Part shown: positions 26,027-33,385 of the stretch, piece by piece
Position numbering within the stretch: position 1 is the first letter of the stretch
How the letters are laid out: each line of letters starts with the position of its first letter
Assembly: GCF_023715415.1 (NCBI RefSeq)
Contig: NZ_JAMBOB010000006.1
Coordinates: 372,001-436,000 of the forward strand
Reading direction: 5' to 3'
DNA: 64,000 nt
From: Neobacillus niacini
GTDB taxonomy: Bacteria > Bacillota > Bacilli > Bacillales > Cytobacillaceae
The notes under the pieces: model-generated
Database searches by the model: none
Told to the model about the DNA's origin: nothing
Seen by the model: only the letters and a program-made list of their open reading frames with translations
Translations under genes and position numbers: made by a program

Positions 26027-26977
26027 ATGAAACTTATTAATTATACTGTCGCTGGGCATACACGTGCAGGGGCAATCGTTGATAACAAAGTAATCGACGT
26101 AAACTATGCTTACCAAGCACAGTTAAAAGCAGATGGAAAATACCGATACGAGGCAATCGCAAAAGCATATGTACCAGAAAATACAGATGAGTTATACCAA
26201 GGTGGGAAAGAATCGCTGCACCTCGCACAAAATGCAATCGATTTCATACTCGCTAATCCTGAAAGCTTTGATAAAAAAGTGATTTACACTATCGAGGAAG
26301 TTAAGGTGGAAGCACCTGTCGTGCGTCCTGGCAAAATTATTTGTGTTGGACACAACTACCGTGAGCACATCTTAGAAATGGGCCGCGCGCTCCCAACTCA
26401 CCCAGTTATTTTCGCAAAATTTGCTAACACCATTTTAGGGCCAGAGGATGATATTCCACACTATCCTATTTCTGATCAGCTTGACTATGAAGCAGAGTTT
26501 ACCTTTGTTGTAGGCAAGCAAGCTCGCAATGTTTCTGAAGAAGATGCATTAGATTATGTAGCAGGCTACACCATTACAAATGACGTTACCTATCGTGACA
26601 TTCAACGACGCACTCTTCAGTGGTTACAAGGAAAAACAGTAGACGGCAGTGCACCAATGGGACCCTATTTAGTAACTTCAGATGAATTACAAAATCCATC
26701 CGGCTTAGACGTTGTACTAAAAGTAAATGGTGAAGTGCGTCAAAAAACGAATACTGCTAATCTAGTATTCTCTGTTCAAAAATTAGTATCTTTCTTATCA
26801 AATCTAATGACGCTTGAGCCAGGAGATGTTGTATTAACAGGAACTCCTGGGGGTGTTGGGGTTGCGATGAATCCTCAGCAATTTTTAAAAGATGGGGACG
26901 TCGTTCGAATTGAGATTGACAAAATTGGTGCGCTTGAAAACAAAGTAAAGGCAACAGAGGTCTTAGCGACTGTTTAA
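26027..26977 (+). CDS. FAH-family hydrolase, likely fumarylpyruvate hydrolase
   Basis: A 316-residue fumarylacetoacetate-hydrolase-fold protein. The metal site is read as Glu155 and Glu157 (DYEAEFTF) and Asp186 (TNDVTYRD), and the family motif VGHNYREH lies at 107-114. The C-terminal segment GDVVLTGTPGGVG is typical of acylpyruvases. In the gentisate pathway this fold cleaves fumarylpyruvate to fumarate and pyruvate; some members act directly on maleylpyruvate. It starts six bases after AAGGAGG and is followed by a stem-loop and the dioxygenase gene. Confidence 0.88.
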   Translation: MKLINYTVAGHTRAGAIVDNKVIDVNYAYQAQLKADGKYRYEAIAKAYVPENTDELYQGGKESLHLAQNAIDFILANPESFDKKVIYTIEEVKVEAPVVRPGKIICVGHNYREHILEMGRALPTHPVIFAKFANTILGPEDDIPHYPISDQLDYEAEFTFVVGKQARNVSEEDALDYVAGYTITNDVTYRDIQRRTLQWLQGKTVDGSAPMGPYLVTSDELQNPSGLDVVLKVNGEVRQKTNTANLVFSVQKLVSFLSNLMTLEPGDVVLTGTPGGVGVAMNPQQFLKDGDVVRIEIDKIGALENKVKATEVLATV

Positions 26978-26988
26978 TTAGGATTTGC

Positions 26989-27024
26989 AAGGGGTCAAGC
27001 AGTATACGCTTTTCCCCTTTTCTC
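26989..27024 (+). terminator. stem-loop between hydrolase and dioxygenase
   Basis: AAGGGG..AAGC (26989-27000) pairs with GCTT..CCCCTT (27008-27019) around an internal 2-base mismatch, followed by TTCTCT. With a weak U tract it may act as a partial terminator or a message-processing site inside the operon. Confidence 0.5.
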
Positions 27025-27056
27025 TATAAAATTAGAATTATAAAGGAGAATGTGAA

Positions 27057-28181
27057 ATGGCTGAAGTAAATCCAGAAGTTCAAGAGTTTATGAAAAGCTC
27101 ACTTGTAACCGATTACACAAAAGATATTCAACAATACAACTTAGGACCTCTTTGGGAAGCAATTCCTACCATTATGCATAAAACCCCGAAGCCTCAAGCT
27201 CAAGCTTATCTTTGGAGCGATGAATTAATTAAAAAGAAAATGGCTGAAGCAGCTCAAATCTTCACACCAGAACGTGGCGGTGAACGTCGTGCTATCTATT
27301 TCCAAAATCCTGGCTTAACTTATCGTGAACCTTGGGGATGGGGATCTACTACTCAAACGATCTATGCAGCTGTTCAAATGTTATTGCCCGGTGAAAAAGC
27401 GCCATCTCACCGACACTCACAAAGTGCATTACGCTTCATTTCTGAAGGTTCGGGTGCATACACAATCGTACAGGGTGAGCGTATTTTCATGGAGGAAGGT
27501 GACTTTTTAATTACTCCAAAGAATTTATGGCATGGGCACGCACATCTAGGTACAGAGCCTATGTATTGGATGGATGCCTTAGATATACCTACTATTTACG
27601 CAATCGGCGGTACGTTCTTTGAACCTTATGAAGATGGTTTACAACAGCCAGATATTCCAGATGATTTTTCAGAGAGACGTTATCGCGGCGGTATGGTTCG
27701 TCCTGTTGGTGATGATAAATTCACCGTTGCACCACTTGCTAATTATAAATGGGACCGTACGATAGAAGGAATTCAAGGGTTGATGGAATTCGATCCAGAT
27801 CCACATCATGGATATGCTGTAGAGTATATTAACCCATCTACAGGTAAATCCGCTAACCCAACGCTCGGCACAAGAATGCAGCATTTACCACATGGTTTCA
27901 AAACAAAAGCATTACGCCATACACACTCAACTGTTTACCAGGTACACAAAGGTTCAGGTCATACAGTCATTAATGGAATGCGCTTCGATTGGAAAATAGG
28001 CGATTACTTCGTCGTTCCGAACTGGGCTTGGTATGAACACTCTGCATCAGAAGACTCTTACCTATTCTCAGTCAACGATTTACCAATTATGAACCGATTC
28101 GACCTAGAACAAGAGCAATCATTTGAAGAAAATAGCGGCCATCAAAAAATTACGGGTGAATTTAAAGCAGACTTCCGTTAA
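27057..28181 (+). CDS. gentisate 1,2-dioxygenase
   Basis: A 374-residue bicupin ring-cleaving dioxygenase. The first cupin carries the iron ligands in APSHRHSQSALRF (His118, His120) and LWHGHAH (His159 or His161). The second cupin, about residues 280-350, has KALRHTHSTVYQVHKGSG and PNWAWYEHSA. Fe(II) opens gentisate between the carboxyl- and hydroxyl-bearing carbons to give maleylpyruvate. Length fits the family (340-380). It begins 79 bases after the hydrolase and ends the plus-strand operon with a clear terminator. Confidence 0.94.
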   Translation: MAEVNPEVQEFMKSSLVTDYTKDIQQYNLGPLWEAIPTIMHKTPKPQAQAYLWSDELIKKKMAEAAQIFTPERGGERRAIYFQNPGLTYREPWGWGSTTQTIYAAVQMLLPGEKAPSHRHSQSALRFISEGSGAYTIVQGERIFMEEGDFLITPKNLWHGHAHLGTEPMYWMDALDIPTIYAIGGTFFEPYEDGLQQPDIPDDFSERRYRGGMVRPVGDDKFTVAPLANYKWDRTIEGIQGLMEFDPDPHHGYAVEYINPSTGKSANPTLGTRMQHLPHGFKTKALRHTHSTVYQVHKGSGHTVINGMRFDWKIGDYFVVPNWAWYEHSASEDSYLFSVNDLPIMNRFDLEQEQSFEENSGHQKITGEFKADFR

Positions 28182-28195
28182 TACACTATCCAAAC

Positions 28196-28227
28196 AAGAG
28201 CGGATCCGATATGGAGCCGCTCTTTTG
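28196..28227 (+). terminator. terminator of the gentisate plus-strand operon
   Basis: AAGAGCGG (28196-28203) pairs with CCGCTCTT (28217-28224), extended by TCC/GGA inside, and TTT follows. Confidence 0.8.
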
Positions 28228-28233
28228 ATAGGT

Positions 28234-28572
28234 TTACACATCCATTATCCTGATATCTGCAATCGCTTTAATCGGAATGCGGTGTACTTCTTCAAAGTGA
28301 TCGACGATATGAAGCCTCCCTGTTATTTCGTCCCAATAATGAATTTTTCCAATGACGATTTCATAATTTCTATTTCGATAATGAGTAATGGTTATGCATT
28401 GGTCGAATTCGATTGCTTCAGACAAGGTAGCATTCATGAGTTCGAGCTGCTGCTCATCCATTTCTTTCTGCTCTTCGTACTGATCTTCCTTTACCCAATC
28501 CCTAAGCAATTTAATATGTTCAGGAAGCATCATTGACACCCATTTGATTCTTCCGCGGTCGCGAATCATCAC
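28234..28572 (-). CDS. yqjX: YolD-family protein, partner gene of the Y-polymerase
   Basis: A 112-residue YolD-like protein beginning MMIRDRGRIKWVSMMLPEH, the diagnostic N terminus. A long acidic helix follows, then a beta-rich end (VIGKIHYWDEITGRLHIV). In B. subtilis YqjX is cotranscribed with the polymerase YqjW, and YolD with UvrX, in SOS-controlled pairs; its own function is not known. Start is GTG at 28572 or ATG at 28569, both after AAGGAGG. It follows the polymerase gene by 21 bases. Confidence 0.9.
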   Translation of the reverse strand: MMIRDRGRIKWVSMMLPEHIKLLRDWVKEDQYEEQKEMDEQQLELMNATLSEAIEFDQCITITHYRNRNYEIVIGKIHYWDEITGRLHIVDHFEEVHRIPIKAIADIRIMDV

Positions 28573-28593
28573 ATTTCTCCTCCTTACTTCTTA

Positions 28594-29853
28594 CTATCTC
28601 TTATGTCCTCCAACAAGTGTAGCTCGGTGCTTTGCCGTTCCGGCAGCGGTATAAGAAACTGCACGTAGCAGGGAACCTGAGCCAAATCGTCTGCGGACAG
28701 AATCCACCACATAGCCAAGCTCCCGCCGCTTATATGCACCCATGTCAAAAAGATCAAGTTGAAACTCGCGGTCATCCACGATATTTCCGATACTAATGGC
28801 AATTTGCCTTACTGTCTTTCCTGTGTAATGTTCGTGGAATAATTCGAGACAGACACGGTAGAGATCCATTGTTACATTTGTCGGCTGCTTGATTGTTCTT
28901 GAGCGATGAAAGCCGCCGCCGAGTTCGTCTTGACTATAGCCAATGCTCAGGCTGACCGTCCTCCCGGCTTTGCGGCGAGATCTTGCTCTTCGGGCTACTT
29001 CTTCACACATTTCTAAAATCACATGCTTTATTTCTTCTTCCTCTTTATAATCTCTTAAAAGAATTTGACTTTTTCCAAAGCTGATTTGCCCCTCGATTAG
29101 AGGGGATCCCAAGTCTGAAAGGTCTACTCCCCAGGCATGATGATAAAGCTGATTGCCCATGATTCCGAACTTCTTTTCGAGTGCTTCTAAATCATATCGG
29201 GCCAGCTGTCCCACCGTGAAAATGCCCATCCCATTTAATGTTTTTTCAACACGCCTGCCGATTCCCCACATTTCTCTTAGCGGCGAAACCTTCCAAAGCT
29301 TGTTCTGGACATCCTCATACTTCCATTCGGCAATTCCATGCTTCTTTGCTTCAAGATCAAGGCAAAGCTTCGACAGTAACATATTAGGACCAATTCCAAC
29401 CGCACAGGGAAGTTGGAATTCACGTTCAATATCATCCTTTATTTTGGCTGCAACCGTAAAGGCGTCCCCCCACAAATGCAGTACACCATCCACTTTGATA
29501 AAACTTTCATCAACGCTATACGTATGGATGGCTTCCTTTGGTACATAACGATTAAATAAACGGGTAATTTCAGTAGAAATACGTAAATAAGTTGCCATTT
29601 TCGGTTCGACTATTTGAATTCGCGGATCATCGGGAATCTCAAATAACCTAGAACCTGTTTTAATTCCAAATTCTTTCTTCATACGAGGGGAAGCAGCAAG
29701 TACAACACTTCCATTCCGCTCTTTGTTACCGGCCACAGCTAAATAGCAAGTCAAGGGATTAAGGCCAAGCATGACAGCGGAACAGCTTGCATAAAAGCTC
29801 TTCATGTCTACACATAAAATTTGATTGTGCGGTAACGTGCTGTAATCAACCAT
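28594..29853 (-). CDS. yqjW: Y-family DNA polymerase (YqjW/UvrX type, PolY2)
   Basis: A 419-residue translesion polymerase. Palm-domain metal ligands are Asp16 (CVDMKSF) and Asp115-Glu116 (YSVDESF); a helix-hairpin-helix region (REMWGIGRRVEKTLNGMGI) and little-finger domain follow. QLDLFD near the C terminus fits a beta-clamp-binding motif. It copies damaged DNA and raises mutation during SOS. Two LexA-type boxes upstream (29878-29928) support SOS control. It forms an operon with the YolD gene. This is distinct from the PolIV-like gene at 38.5-39.7 kb. Confidence 0.94.
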   Translation of the reverse strand: MVDYSTLPHNQILCVDMKSFYASCSAVMLGLNPLTCYLAVAGNKERNGSVVLAASPRMKKEFGIKTGSRLFEIPDDPRIQIVEPKMATYLRISTEITRLFNRYVPKEAIHTYSVDESFIKVDGVLHLWGDAFTVAAKIKDDIEREFQLPCAVGIGPNMLLSKLCLDLEAKKHGIAEWKYEDVQNKLWKVSPLREMWGIGRRVEKTLNGMGIFTVGQLARYDLEALEKKFGIMGNQLYHHAWGVDLSDLGSPLIEGQISFGKSQILLRDYKEEEEIKHVILEMCEEVARRARSRRKAGRTVSLSIGYSQDELGGGFHRSRTIKQPTNVTMDLYRVCLELFHEHYTGKTVRQIAISIGNIVDDREFQLDLFDMGAYKRRELGYVVDSVRRRFGSGSLLRAVSYTAAGTAKHRATLVGGHKR

Positions 29854-29877
29854 GACTTTTCCTCCATACTTAAATAT

Positions 29878-29928
29878 CGAACATTCGTTCCTTATATTAT
29901 ATACACATCTTAAACGAATATACGTTCG
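29878..29928. promoter_or_regulatory. two LexA (DinR) boxes between polY2 and yqzH
   Basis: CGAACATTCGTTCC (29878-29891) and CGAATATACGTTCG (29915-29928) each fit the Bacillus LexA box CGAACNNNNGTTCG with one mismatch. A TATAAT on the minus strand (29896-29901) lies between them, so LexA should cover the polY2 promoter. The second box is 89 bases before yqzH on the other strand. Confidence 0.8.
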
Positions 29929-30017
29929 TATTCAATGGGAATTTTTTGACATGTTTCTTGGATATGGTTATTTTTCTGCAGGTAAAAACGGTATAATGGT
30001 GTGTGAGGTGCACGTAA

Positions 30018-30212
30018 ATGGAGAAAAAATTTATAATCAAGATGATAAAAAATTGCTTTAAACAATATTATTCCGAAGTGGAATCACTGCCGATGAACAG
30101 TGAAGATTTAGAGGAGCTTGTAGATCGAATCATTCAAATAAAGGTTGAACAGCCTGCTGTCGATTTATACGAAGCTGTGAATGATACAGTGTACGAATTT
30201 TTAACAGGGTGA
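30018..30212 (+). CDS. yqzH: YqzH-family small protein
   Basis: A 64-residue protein starting MEKKFIIKMIKNCFKQYY, acidic in its second half (NSEDLEELVDRII) and predicted to be two or three helices. It matches the YqzH family in length and neighbourhood (between the yqjW and yqjQ equivalents). The ATG follows GTGAGGTG. Function is unknown. It is read away from the SOS polymerase across the two LexA boxes, so damage induction is possible. Confidence 0.75.
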   Translation: MEKKFIIKMIKNCFKQYYSEVESLPMNSEDLEELVDRIIQIKVEQPAVDLYEAVNDTVYEFLTG

Positions 30213-30231
30213 ACAATTTACGCAAAAAAAC

Positions 30232-30258
30232 AAAAAAAACCGCTGTTGCGGTTTTACT
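30232..30258. terminator. bidirectional terminator between yqzH and yqjQ
   Basis: AAAACCGC (30236-30243) pairs perfectly with GCGGTTTT (30248-30255); T tracts on both strands. Confidence 0.8.
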
Positions 30259-31051
30259 TTTTGTTAAACGCCTTTTTACCAATTTTTTCGAAAAGTCTTG
30301 GGAAGAGAACATAAACAACGCTGCCCATGTTCATCCAGCGCGGCAGATTGATTTCTCTTGTTTTCGTTAACATGCTGTCAACAACTTTCCCTGCAACATA
30401 TTCAGGCTGCAGCATAAACTTTTGAACATTTTTAACATACGTACCTTTTTCATCGGCAATGTTAAAAAAGTTTGTTGCAATCGGTCCTGGATTCACTGAT
30501 GTGACCAGAACATTGTAATCACTAAGCTCCATTCTAAGCGAATTGGTATAGCCAAGAACGGCATGCTTAGTAGCCGAATAAACACTTGATTTTGGCGTAG
30601 CGATTTTCCCCGCTTGAGAGGCAATATTAATAATATGGCCGAAACGGCGTTCGCGCATTTTTGGAAGCACCATACTTGTACAGGCCATAAGCCCGACAAC
30701 ATTGACTTCAAACATCCCTTTAATTTCATCCATCGTAGCTTCATGAGCCTCACGGAAAACACCGAAACCTGCATTGTTCACCAGAATATCAATATAATCA
30801 ATTTTCGCAATAATTTCGCTGAAAACTTCCCTCACTTTGTCGGTATCAGAAACATCTACCTGATAGATATCCACCCTTACTTGGTGCTTTTGCTGCAATT
30901 CCGTTTGCAGCTGCTTTAACTTTTCTATGCTTCTTGCAAGTAAGATAAGGTTGGCACCACTTGCTCCACAAAGCTTAGCAATTTCAGCACCTATCCCCCC
31001 GGATGCACCGGTAATAACAATATTTTTACCCTTAAGTTGTTCTCTAGCCAT
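30254..31051 (-). CDS. yqjQ: SDR-family oxidoreductase YqjQ
   Basis: A 265-residue classical short-chain dehydrogenase with the nucleotide motif TGASGGIG (14-21), NNAGFG, and the catalytic Ser and YSATKHA (Tyr-x3-Lys). A hydrophobic C-terminal stretch (GSVVYVLFPRLFEKIG) may attach it to the membrane. B. subtilis YqjQ is the positional match; substrate is unknown. I use the ATG at 31051, five bases after GAGGTG, over a GTG at 31057 that overlaps that site. It starts nine bases from the yqjP stop, so both are one operon. Confidence 0.92.
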   Translation of the reverse strand: MAREQLKGKNIVITGASGGIGAEIAKLCGASGANLILLARSIEKLKQLQTELQQKHQVRVDIYQVDVSDTDKVREVFSEIIAKIDYIDILVNNAGFGVFREAHEATMDEIKGMFEVNVVGLMACTSMVLPKMRERRFGHIINIASQAGKIATPKSSVYSATKHAVLGYTNSLRMELSDYNVLVTSVNPGPIATNFFNIADEKGTYVKNVQKFMLQPEYVAGKVVDSMLTKTREINLPRWMNMGSVVYVLFPRLFEKIGKKAFNKK

Positions 31052-31060
31052 ACTCACACC

Positions 31061-32020
31061 TCATCTAGCTTGATACAGGACAGGTTGATGATCCTTACTA
31101 CTAATCTCGCCGATAGAGGCTAAATAGTCAAGTTGTCCCACTGTTTCCGATAAGGTCAACATCAATTCACGCTTGTAAGCAGTCGGAAAAAGAGATTTGC
31201 AAAGTTCAAATACGGTTTGCTGCTTTTCTTTTAGCCAATTATTGACCTTCATTGCCCGTTCATGTTGATGGAATAGTCTTTTTTCAATTAGTTCCCTTAA
31301 TTGGAAGACTTCCTCCCCATGTCCTGTGTAGACGCACTGAATCGGATAACTCAACAGCTTTTTCATCGAATCATTATGCTGCAGCTGCGGCCTTGGTCTT
31401 TCTTTTTCGCCTGGTGCTGGTGCCTCTAAGATAGGATTGGGTGAAATATGCGATAGAATCAAATCACCACCAATAAGAATCCCATCACCTTCCCGAAATA
31501 GTGCAATTTGACTCTGGGCGTGGCCAGGGGTCTCAATGACACTCCATTCCGTTAACCCCGGCGGGACCATTCCTTCAACCAATTCACCAGCCAATGAGCG
31601 GTTACAAGAATACTTGAATGCCTGTCTTAACGATGAAAGGGATGGAAGATATTCTTGTGGTAACCCAAATTCAAGAAATAGCCCACGAAAGAAATCCTCT
31701 TGTTCTTGAAAAAAGTCCTCCGTTGGTTTAATCCATCGTTCATTCAACGGATGACCGTAAACCTCTGCCTTATCCGATAAAAAATCAAGCATCCCAACGT
31801 GATCTGCATGATGATGGGTAATAATTACCTGTTCAATGTCATCCGTATTTACATGTAAATCTGCCAGCTGTGCTTTGAAGGAATTCCAGGATGCCTTCGT
31901 TTTAATGCCCGCATCAACCAGTGTCAGACAATCTCCTTTTATTAAATAAGCATTAACATCCCCGACCTTGAAGGGAGTCGGCATAGTCAATTTCGCAATT
32001 CCATCCTTCCATTCTGCCAT
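31061..32020 (-). CDS. yqjP: metallo-beta-lactamase-fold hydrolase YqjP
   Basis: A 319-residue protein with the dinuclear zinc motif HHHADH (His69, His71, Asp73, His74), a GHAQSQ segment for the next ligand, GGDLIL and a C-terminal helical extension after GHGEEV. This is the long glyoxalase-II-like branch of the fold. Substrate is unknown. It heads the yqjP-yqjQ operon and is read away from the proI T-box, with about 150 bases between its start and the T-box promoter. Confidence 0.9.
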   Translation of the reverse strand: MAEWKDGIAKLTMPTPFKVGDVNAYLIKGDCLTLVDAGIKTKASWNSFKAQLADLHVNTDDIEQVIITHHHADHVGMLDFLSDKAEVYGHPLNERWIKPTEDFFQEQEDFFRGLFLEFGLPQEYLPSLSSLRQAFKYSCNRSLAGELVEGMVPPGLTEWSVIETPGHAQSQIALFREGDGILIGGDLILSHISPNPILEAPAPGEKERPRPQLQHNDSMKKLLSYPIQCVYTGHGEEVFQLRELIEKRLFHQHERAMKVNNWLKEKQQTVFELCKSLFPTAYKRELMLTLSETVGQLDYLASIGEISSKDHQPVLYQAR

Positions 32021-32167
32021 TCAAAAAACTCCTATCGTTATTTTCAAATAGAATGTGAACATTTTTTAACAATTATATATAATGTAAAGTGTAGCGATTT
32101 TCCTAGTAAATGTCATTATTTTTACATACTAAATTTAAAATAAATAAAAAATTCAGAAATTTATTTC

Positions 32168-32196
32168 TTGACAGACTGGATGTTATCTTGCATAAT
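32168..32196 (+). promoter_or_regulatory. sigma-A promoter of the proI T-box transcript
   Basis: TTGACA (32168-32173), 17 bases, CATAAT (32191-32196). Transcription would start near 32203, just before the T-box stem I. Confidence 0.8.
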
Positions 32197-32204
32197 CACT
32201 AGTA

Positions 32205-32460
32205 AAATTTGATTCATAAATTGCGATGACTAAGACTAGTAAATGAAAAATGGCAACAGAGAGTGAAGTTCACCGGCTGAAAGACTTCACAGCCCTCTTT
32301 ATCATTGAACCTACCTTATGAGCACTTAGGAAAACCTAACGTAAATCCGACGTTATCGGAGTTGAGTGAACCCTTATCACGTTTTTAGAGGGGGTAAATG
32401 AAGGTGGTACCACGGAAGCTAGACCTTTCGTCCTTTTTGGATGAAGGGTCTTTTTGTTTT
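32205..32460 (+). promoter_or_regulatory. T-box riboswitch, proline specifier
   Basis: The T-box sequence AAGGTGGTACCACGG is at 32401-32415 and a rho-independent terminator at 32421-32460 (13-bp arms with two G-U pairs, loop TTTTT, then TTTTTGTTTT). Stem I lies between about 32222 and 32335, and its specifier bulge reads GAA-CCT-ACC with CCT at 32310-32312, a proline codon. Uncharged tRNA-Pro would stabilise the antiterminator and allow transcription of proI. T-box control of proI is known in B. subtilis. The 468-base gap before proI holds nothing else. Confidence 0.92.
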
Positions 32461-32488
32461 AATACAGAATTTTGAGGAGGCAATATCT

Positions 32489-33334
32489 ATGAAAAAGTTA
32501 GCAATTATCGGTGCCGGATCGATGGCCGAGGCATTTATTTCAGGCATTCTTGAAAATAGCTTGATTGATAGAAAGAATGTCTGGGTTACGAACAATTCGA
32601 ATGCGCAGAAGCTAAAGAAACTAGGTGATACGTATGGGATATGTACGACCTACGATTTAAACGAATTGTTTGCAGGAGCTGACATCGTGATATTATCGAT
32701 GAAGCCTAAGGATGCCGCAACGGCCATTCAATCTATACGTGAATATCTGACTGAACAAATGCTGGTGGTTTCAGTTTTAGCTGGAGTCTCAATGAGTACG
32801 ATTGAAACATTGGCAAGATTACCAATTGCCATCGTTCGAGCAATGCCAAATACATCCGCAGCCGTTGGTAAATCAGCTACTGCAGTTGCTGTAAATGAAC
32901 GGGTTACCCCTCATCAAATTGAATTAATGAAAAATCTTTTTGGAACGGTCGGCTTAACTACTTTTGTTGAAGAAGAACAGCTAGACGCTGTAACAGGACT
33001 TTCTGGCAGCGGTCCTGCTTATATTTATTACCTGATTGAAGCGATGGAAAAAAGTGCCGTAGAGGTTGGACTCGATAAGGAAATGGCGAGTGAATTAATC
33101 GTACAAACGCTAATTGGAGCGGCAGAGATGGTGAAAAATTCGACAAAATCATCAGAGCAGTTACGAAGGGATGTAACAAGTCCAGGCGGTACCACAGAGG
33201 CCGGGGTTAAGGTGCTTGAAGAACATCAAGTTCAGCAAGCGTTTATTTCTTGTATTAAGGCTGCAACGGCGCAATCAAAAAAAATGGGCGCTGCATTACG
33301 TGAACAGCTAGAAGTTACCGAACCAACTTCCTAA
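32489..33334 (+). CDS. proI: pyrroline-5-carboxylate reductase ProI
   Basis: A 281-residue NAD(P)H enzyme that makes proline from pyrroline-5-carboxylate. The Rossmann motif IIGAGSMAEA (6-15) opens the protein and the C-terminal LSGSGPAYIYYLIEA and DVTSPGGTTEAGV are the P5CR signatures. The ATG at 32489 is nine bases after GAGGAGG. An in-frame ATG at 32441 falls inside the T-box terminator and is rejected. A glycosyltransferase gene follows after 51 bases and may be carried on the same message. Confidence 0.96.
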   Translation: MKKLAIIGAGSMAEAFISGILENSLIDRKNVWVTNNSNAQKLKKLGDTYGICTTYDLNELFAGADIVILSMKPKDAATAIQSIREYLTEQMLVVSVLAGVSMSTIETLARLPIAIVRAMPNTSAAVGKSATAVAVNERVTPHQIELMKNLFGTVGLTTFVEEEQLDAVTGLSGSGPAYIYYLIEAMEKSAVEVGLDKEMASELIVQTLIGAAEMVKNSTKSSEQLRRDVTSPGGTTEAGVKVLEEHQVQQAFISCIKAATAQSKKMGAALREQLEVTEPTS

Positions 33335-33385
33335 TTTATCTCCATTGATTTAAACTAGGGTAAAAAGGCTAGGAAGTGTTGCAAG

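Noticed and set aside
28123..28536. A 137-codon open frame on the plus strand after the dioxygenase gene
   Set aside because: It overlaps the gentisate dioxygenase end in another frame, crosses its terminator and is antisense to the YolD-family gene.
28234..29853. YolD plus Y-polymerase as a prophage remnant (UvrX-like pair)
   Set aside because: No phage genes or attachment repeats are near, and the pair sits where yqjX-yqjW lie in the B. subtilis chromosome.
32441..32488. An in-frame ATG extending ProI by 16 residues
   Set aside because: It lies inside the T-box terminator hairpin, has no ribosome binding site and adds residues not seen in the family; GAGGAGG stands before the ATG at 32489.
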